A stretch of 64,000 nt of DNA from Hymenobacter norwichensis DSM 15439. Its GTDB lineage: Bacteria > Bacteroidota > Bacteroidia > Cytophagales > Hymenobacteraceae. Shown piece after piece: positions 59,739 to 64,000 of the stretch. Location: positions 248,001 through 312,000 of the forward strand of contig NZ_ATVL01000009.1 of the NCBI RefSeq assembly GCF_000420705.1. The letters run 5' to 3'. Each line of letters opens with the position of its first letter. Position 1 is the first letter of the stretch. The position numbers and the translations under genes are program-made. The notes beneath the pieces are model-generated. The model was not told the DNA's origin. It did not search any database and worked only from the letters and a program-made list of their open reading frames with translations.

Positions 59739-62291
59739 TTAAAAGCGGTAGCTGGCCGTGGCGGCAAAGTTACGGGGTGCAATGGGGTTCACGCTGTTGT
59801 CGTCGTGCAGGTTGTAGCTCAGCTCATCCAGAATGTTGGCCAGTTTTACCCGCACCGAAAACCGCTCGTAGGTGTAGCCCAGGGAGGCATCGAAGAGCGT
59901 GTAGTTGGGGATGCTGATCAGCCGGAAGGCATCGTTGGCTACAGTAAGGCGGGTATTGCGGCCAGCCAGCTTGTCGCCGACGTAGTAAGCAGTAACCCCG
60001 GCATTCAAGCCGCGCAGGAAGCTGTTGTCGCTGAACGAGTTGCTAAAGTTGTAGAACAAGCTCAGGTTAGCTGTGTGCGCAGGGTTGTAGCGCAGGCGGC
60101 TGCCGTTTTCATAGATATTGCTCTTGGTATACGCCGTGTGATTATAGCTGTAGCCCGTGATAAATGTCCAGCCCATCATTGGCTTGCTTTGCACGTCCAC
60201 TTCCACACCTTTGCTGGTTACCTCACCAGCAAGCTCTTGAGCACTGGGGAAATTGGAATTGTAAGTAGGATTGAGTTGAGTTGGGTCGTTGTTAATGAAC
60301 TGCTGAATAACCTGCGCCTGGTTGCTATTCACAATGCGGTAGGCCGTCACGTTAGCCGACAAAGCACCTTTAAACAAGTCGTTTTTGATACCAACTTCGA
60401 GCTGGTCGATGATAGAAGGAGGTAATGCCCCGCCCTGGTTGTTGGTGACGGTGTTGCCCTGCGGAGTGAACGAGTTGGAATAGGAGGCGAATACCGAAGT
60501 GGTTTTAATAGGCTGATACACTAGGCCCAAGCGAGGCGAAAAGGCATTGTCGTAGCGGCGGTTCTGCTGCGTTACGCGAAGGGTTTGGTCAGTAGCTGTA
60601 GGCGGAGCAAATGTGTACACGTCGCTGGGGGTTTCTTGGTAGCTCCAGCGGACACCGGCCAGCAGTTTCACTTTCTCGGAAATGCTCATCAAATCCTGCA
60701 CGTAGAAGCCGGCCCGGCGAGTGTTACTTAGTGTACGGGTAGCACGGTAGAGTGCATCGAAGCCGCTTACTCGGTTGGCTGGCTGATTTAATACCCGACC
60801 CTGGTCGAACACGTTGATAGAGTCATATGCTTGTGCTGTATATGATAAAAGTTGAGTGTTGTATTGGTCGGCATCGGCACCAATCAATACTGTGTGGCTT
60901 AAGAAGCCCGTGCGAAATTGCCCTGTCAGGTCTAGCTGAGCAAGGTAGTAGTTCTCAGCGGTTTCGGTGCGGCTTAGCGTACGGCCAAAGTTGCCGTAAA
61001 TCTGAGGGCGAGGGTAGACGATGTTGTTCTTGGTAACAGTGCCGTTGCGAATGGTGGAAGGGCGGTTGCCGGTGCGCTGCTCGTTGTCGTAGCGCTGGAA
61101 GGCACCCACGGCCCGAATCTGCCATTTGTCGTTGAGGCGGCTGCTGAGGGTGGCGGTGGCGCTGGTTTGCTGGGTGGCGTTGTTGGCGCCGGGTACGTTC
61201 AGGAACCGAGTTCTGGATTCCAGAATGTTGTAGTCGATGGCGCCCACGCCGAAGTCGGGGGTGCGGTTGTCGCGCAGGTAGTCGCCTTCCAGAATCAGGG
61301 TGGTTTTCGGGGTTAGCTCGAACAGCAACGACGGGTTCACATACACGCGGTTGGATTTCACCTCGTCGCGGAAGCTTTTGGCGTTTTCGTAGGTGCCGTT
61401 TAGCCGGAAAGCTACTTTCTCGCTGTTGCCAACTGCGCCGTACACGTCCACGGTTGGCTTCCATAAACCGAAGCTGCCTACCCGCAACCCCACCGAGCCG
61501 CCCTGCTCGAACTGGGGCTTCTTGGTAACCAGATTCAGCACGCCGCCGGCCGCTACGTTGCCATACAGAATGGCCGCGCTGCCTTTCAGTACTTCCATGC
61601 GCTCCAGGGAGCTAGCTTCGGGCATCACGCCGTTGTTGAACCGGACGCCATTTTTGAAGGTGTTGTTCGAGCCGTATGCAAAGCCGCGGCTGCCCAGTTC
61701 TTCCTGCGTGCCGCCGGTGGTGCTGGTTACGTACAAGCCGCTCACGTTCACCAGGGCATCGGAAAGGCGCAACACCTGCTGCTGCTCCAGTACCTCCCGC
61801 TCCACGGTTACGGCGCTTTGCGGCAAATCAAGCGTAGCAACGGGCATCTTGCCCACGCTCACTGCCCGCTGGTTCAGCGACTTAGCGCTCGTTACGGTTA
61901 CCTCCGCCAGGTTCTGGTTGCTAACGGCCAGCGCGAAGGTGGGCACCGTGGTGATTTCGCCGCCGGTTACGGTTACAGGTATTTCCTGCGTCACGTAGCC
62001 GATGCTGCTCACTACTAGCTCATAAGAACCCGACTGGGCCGTGAGCCGGAAGCTACCGTCGGCGGTGGTGGTGGCGCCATAGGAGGTGCCCTTCAAAGCT
62101 ACTGAAACTCCTTCCACTGGCTTGCCAGCGGCATCCTTTACCTGGCCGGTCAGCCAGCCGCGCTTCGCTACATCATCGGCGCCAGTTGCAGCAAGCACAA
62201 AGGATGAACCAGCTAGTACGGGTACTGGTGCAGCTTGTAGAAAGCTGCTTATAGGTAGCGAAAGAAGTAGGAGTAGAGAAGGTCGGGGCAT
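59739..62291 (-). CDS. TonB-dependent siderophore receptor
   Basis: 850 residues from ATG 62291 (MPRPSLLLLLSLPISSFLQA signal peptide). A carboxypeptidase-regulatory-like domain (about 45-130, LTGQVKDAAGKPVEGVSVAL) precedes the plug (about 150-270: PQSAVTVEREVLEQQQVLRL, ILYGNVAAGGVLNLVTKKP) and a 22-strand barrel ending in NPIAPRNFAATASYRF. The plug resembles FhuA/FpvA-type ferric-siderophore receptors rather than SusC. It imports iron chelates across the outer membrane with TonB energy. The downstream PepSY protein fits iron release. No clear Fur box was recognised upstream, although the region (62292-62400) is AT-rich with a TTAAATTTAA palindrome. Confidence 0.94.
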   Translation of the reverse strand: MPRPSLLLLLSLPISSFLQAAPVPVLAGSSFVLAATGADDVAKRGWLTGQVKDAAGKPVEGVSVALKGTSYGATTTADGSFRLTAQSGSYELVVSSIGYVTQEIPVTVTGGEITTVPTFALAVSNQNLAEVTVTSAKSLNQRAVSVGKMPVATLDLPQSAVTVEREVLEQQQVLRLSDALVNVSGLYVTSTTGGTQEELGSRGFAYGSNNTFKNGVRFNNGVMPEASSLERMEVLKGSAAILYGNVAAGGVLNLVTKKPQFEQGGSVGLRVGSFGLWKPTVDVYGAVGNSEKVAFRLNGTYENAKSFRDEVKSNRVYVNPSLLFELTPKTTLILEGDYLRDNRTPDFGVGAIDYNILESRTRFLNVPGANNATQQTSATATLSSRLNDKWQIRAVGAFQRYDNEQRTGNRPSTIRNGTVTKNNIVYPRPQIYGNFGRTLSRTETAENYYLAQLDLTGQFRTGFLSHTVLIGADADQYNTQLLSYTAQAYDSINVFDQGRVLNQPANRVSGFDALYRATRTLSNTRRAGFYVQDLMSISEKVKLLAGVRWSYQETPSDVYTFAPPTATDQTLRVTQQNRRYDNAFSPRLGLVYQPIKTTSVFASYSNSFTPQGNTVTNNQGGALPPSIIDQLEVGIKNDLFKGALSANVTAYRIVNSNQAQVIQQFINNDPTQLNPTYNSNFPSAQELAGEVTSKGVEVDVQSKPMMGWTFITGYSYNHTAYTKSNIYENGSRLRYNPAHTANLSLFYNFSNSFSDNSFLRGLNAGVTAYYVGDKLAGRNTRLTVANDAFRLISIPNYTLFDASLGYTYERFSVRVKLANILDELSYNLHDDNSVNPIAPRNFAATASYRF

Positions 62292-62410
62292 AAACCGAAG
62301 CACTTGGCTTGTTTAGACTGATTAAAAACAATGCAAAGCACGCTTCTATTTAGAAGAATTCAAAACAGCAGGTTAATTAAATTTAATCTGAATAAGGATT
62401 ATGCTCTAAA

Positions 62411-62450
62411 GCACAAGAGGTCTGAAGCATACGCTCCAGACCTCTTGTGC
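62411..62450 (-). terminator. Rho-independent terminator after the luciferase-like gene
   Basis: Perfect 14-base stem GCACAAGAGGTCTG (62411-62424) and CAGACCTCTTGTGC (62437-62450). Read leftward it follows the stop at 62472 and leads into TTTAGAGC; plus-strand side has TCTTTTC, so it may act both ways. Confidence 0.85.
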
Positions 62451-62471
62451 TCTTTTCAATGTAGCGCTGCT

Positions 62472-63524
62472 CTATACAGCCTGTGCTAGCATTTGCGCCA
62501 CCGGATTCAGCTCAAATACCTCGGCCAGCAGTTCGTAAGACCGTAGCCGGTCCTGAAAGTCATAGGTGATGGTGACGGCCGTTACTTCGTCCACGCCATA
62601 GTCAGCAGCCAGTTTTTCCAGCTGCTCGCGCACCTGCTCGGGAGTACCGGAAACCATGCGGGTGCGGTGGTAGTCGAGGCGGGCAAGTAGGTCGGGCTCT
62701 AAGTGCTGCTGGTAGCGAAGTACAGCGTCGGTGGGGCCCATTGGAGTTCGGTCGCCGGTTTCCAGCTTCAGCATCTGCAAGGCTAGTGCATCGGCTAATT
62801 CCGTAGCCTTGGCCTGGGTATCGGCGCAAAGCACGAAAATGGCCACGTTGGCTTGCGGCGCGGCTAGCTCCGGCGAGGGTTTGAACCGCTCTTTGTAGAG
62901 TTTCACCATGGCCGGGCCATTGTTGGGGTTGATGAAATGAGCAAACGAAAACGCCGCCCCCACATGCGCTGCAAACAAGCCGCTCTGCCCGCTCGAACTT
63001 AATAGCCACAGCTCCGGCACGGTATCTACAAACGGGGCCGCCTTCACCTTGGCATGAATGGTATCGGGTACCACGTCGTCGCGCAGGAAGGCGCGCAAAT
63101 CCATGAGTTGCTCGGCAAAGTCTTCGTCGCGAAAGGCGTTGTGCGGATTGAGGGCGTGGGCCGTAATCCGGTCGGTGCCGGGGGCGCGGCCAATGCCCAG
63201 GTCGATGCGGCCGGGGTAGAGGGCTTCGAGCAGGCGGAAGTTCTCCGCCACTTTCAGGGCCGAGTAGTGCGGCAGCATCACGCCGCCCGAGCCCAGCCGA
63301 ATGCGGGTGGTTTCGGCGCCCAGCCGGGCCAGCAGCACTTCCGGTGCGGAGCCGGCCAGGGTGCCGGTGTTGTGGTGTTCTGAAACCCAGTAGCGGGTAT
63401 AGCCCAGCCGGTCGGCCAAACGGGCAAGTTCTATGGTTTCATGTAGGGCCTGCCGGGCCGAGCCGCCCTGCCGTATCGGCGACTGGTCGAGGACGCTCAG
63501 GTGCAATCTATTAGTAGTGGACAT
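62472..63524 (-). CDS. LLM-class flavin-dependent monooxygenase (luciferase-like)
   Basis: 350 residues from ATG 63524 (MSTTNRLHLSVLDQSPIRQG). Luciferase-like TIM-barrel features: LADRLGYTRYWVSEHHNTGT, RIRLGSGGVMLPHYSALKVA, LYPGRIDLGIGRAPGTD, PELWLLSSSGQSGLFAAHVG and FVLCADTQAKATELADALAL. Members use FMNH2 (less often F420) to oxidise small substrates; this subgroup is similar in layout to YhbW-like proteins. Substrate is not evident. It stands alone with its own terminator. The start given is preferred over the frame's earlier start at 63569. Confidence 0.92.
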   Translation of the reverse strand: MSTTNRLHLSVLDQSPIRQGGSARQALHETIELARLADRLGYTRYWVSEHHNTGTLAGSAPEVLLARLGAETTRIRLGSGGVMLPHYSALKVAENFRLLEALYPGRIDLGIGRAPGTDRITAHALNPHNAFRDEDFAEQLMDLRAFLRDDVVPDTIHAKVKAAPFVDTVPELWLLSSSGQSGLFAAHVGAAFSFAHFINPNNGPAMVKLYKERFKPSPELAAPQANVAIFVLCADTQAKATELADALALQMLKLETGDRTPMGPTDAVLRYQQHLEPDLLARLDYHRTRMVSGTPEQVREQLEKLAADYGVDEVTAVTITYDFQDRLRSYELLAEVFELNPVAQMLAQAV

Positions 63525-63693
63525 GATGCCAGAGGTTAAGCCAGTGAATACCGTAACCGAATGGTGCACGGTAACTGCTACAACAGCATAAGCTGAAAAG
63601 TGGTTTGCTGGCCTCGCTACAGCGGCTCTTAGGCTACTCGTTACGCCCTGTCATTCATTCCCCGGTTCGAAATGAAGCCCTGCCTGACAAAAT

Positions 63694-63726
63694 AAAACCC
63701 CGGTAGACATCAGCCCACCGGGGTTT
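63694..63726 (-). terminator. Rho-independent terminator of the right-edge T9SS gene
   Basis: Stem AAACCCCGGT/ACCGGGGTTT (63695-63704, 63717-63726) with a 12-base loop; read leftward it is followed by TTTTATTTTG. Lies 45 bases downstream of the stop at 63772. Confidence 0.88.
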
Positions 63727-63771
63727 CAATTAGCGTTGAATAACGCCGTTCAACTAGTCAACATAGCTAGC

Positions 63772-64000
63772 CTAGTGCTGAATTAGAACCTTCTTGGTGA
63801 AGGAGCCGGCATCGGAGCGCAGCTGCACGATGTACAGGCCGGCAGGCAGGCTGGCCGTGTTCAGGTGCAAGCCCTGCTGCAACTCGGTGGAGCGCACGGC
63901 TTGGGTTTGCACGGTTTTGCCCAGCACCGTCAGCACCGTTACCTGCACCGGCGACTTGCTGCTGACCGGCAGACGTACGGTCAGGTCGTTGCTGGCGGGG
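63772..64000 (-). CDS. T9SS type A sorting-domain protein, C-terminal end only
   Basis: Seventy-five residues before the stop at 63772, cut by the right edge. They match the sorting domain: SNDLTVRLPVSSKSPVQVTV, LTVLGKTVQTQAVRSTELQQ, then LNTASLPAGLYIVQLRSDAG and the end TKKVLIQH. This domain is recognised by the type IX secretion machinery and removed on export. The upstream functional part of the protein lies outside the window, so its role cannot be stated. A terminator follows. Confidence 0.9.
   Translation of the reverse strand, partial: PASNDLTVRLPVSSKSPVQVTVLTVLGKTVQTQAVRSTELQQGLHLNTASLPAGLYIVQLRSDAGSFTKKVLIQH

Noticed and set aside
62292..62400. Fur box upstream of the siderophore receptor
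   Set aside because: The AT-rich palindrome TTAAATTTAA does not match the Fur 19-mer pattern well enough.

Overview
The window reads as chromosomal DNA of a Bacteroidota bacterium, most probably Hymenobacter or a close relative in the Hymenobacteraceae. The evidence is GC-rich coding DNA, several very large secreted proteins ending in a type IX secretion (T9SS) type A sorting domain, Bacteroidota-style TAnnTTTG promoter boxes, a fused UreAB urease subunit, S9 and M1 exopeptidases with signal peptides, and a carboxypeptidase-regulatory-like TonB receptor. No rRNA, tRNA, CRISPR array, transposase or integrase was seen. Both window edges cut T9SS-sorted protein genes.

Layout. 1-4332 (minus) is a giant NHL-repeat/DUF7619/TIG surface protein, cut at its C-terminus. 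5003-5703 is a membrane-protein gene broken twice at GGGG runs. 5762-9998 (minus) holds a formylglycine-generating enzyme, a Cys-type sulfatase and a GH28 pectinase-like enzyme, a small polysaccharide-degrading set. 10556-13384 is a periplasmic S9 peptidase. 13818-22031 (minus) is a co-oriented row of three phage-tail-collar (MdpB-like) proteins, a formyltransferase-fold enzyme and a 1787-residue T9SS adhesin. 22446-25375 (minus) is a response regulator, histidine kinase, multi-pass membrane protein and an unrecognised protein. 25495-32621 is an accessory stretch with large non-coding gaps: half of a ThDP enzyme, a membrane protein with a low-complexity tail, a GH108 muramidase, a class 3 lipase and an unrecognised 507-residue protein. 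The muramidase, lipase and 507-residue protein lack visible signal peptides.

33208-48587 is more ordinary: YgiD-type dioxygenase, a 1966-residue T9SS protein with seven DUF11-like repeats, an M1 aminopeptidase, a GH63-type glucosidase with dienelactone hydrolase, and small membrane proteins. After an AraC regulator (48714-49637), 49832-56132 is a urease locus: ureD on plus; hupE/ureH-like nickel permease, ureAB, an unknown membrane protein, ureC, ureF and ureG on minus. No ureE is seen. Two long, nearly perfect palindromic repeat elements lie inside this locus and a decayed third copy sits near 40.7 kb. 56381-63524 holds an ankyrin protein, a BASS-family transporter, an iron-uptake pair (TonB siderophore receptor plus PepSY protein carrying a collagen-like insert) and a luciferase-like monooxygenase.

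The best candidates for something undescribed are the collar-trio/formyltransferase/adhesin row (13.8-22.0 kb), the leaderless lipase/muramidase/507-aa stretch (24.6-32.6 kb), the membrane protein inside the urease operon (54.1-54.6 kb), and the palindromic repeat family. All functional proposals for these are inference from sequence reading alone.
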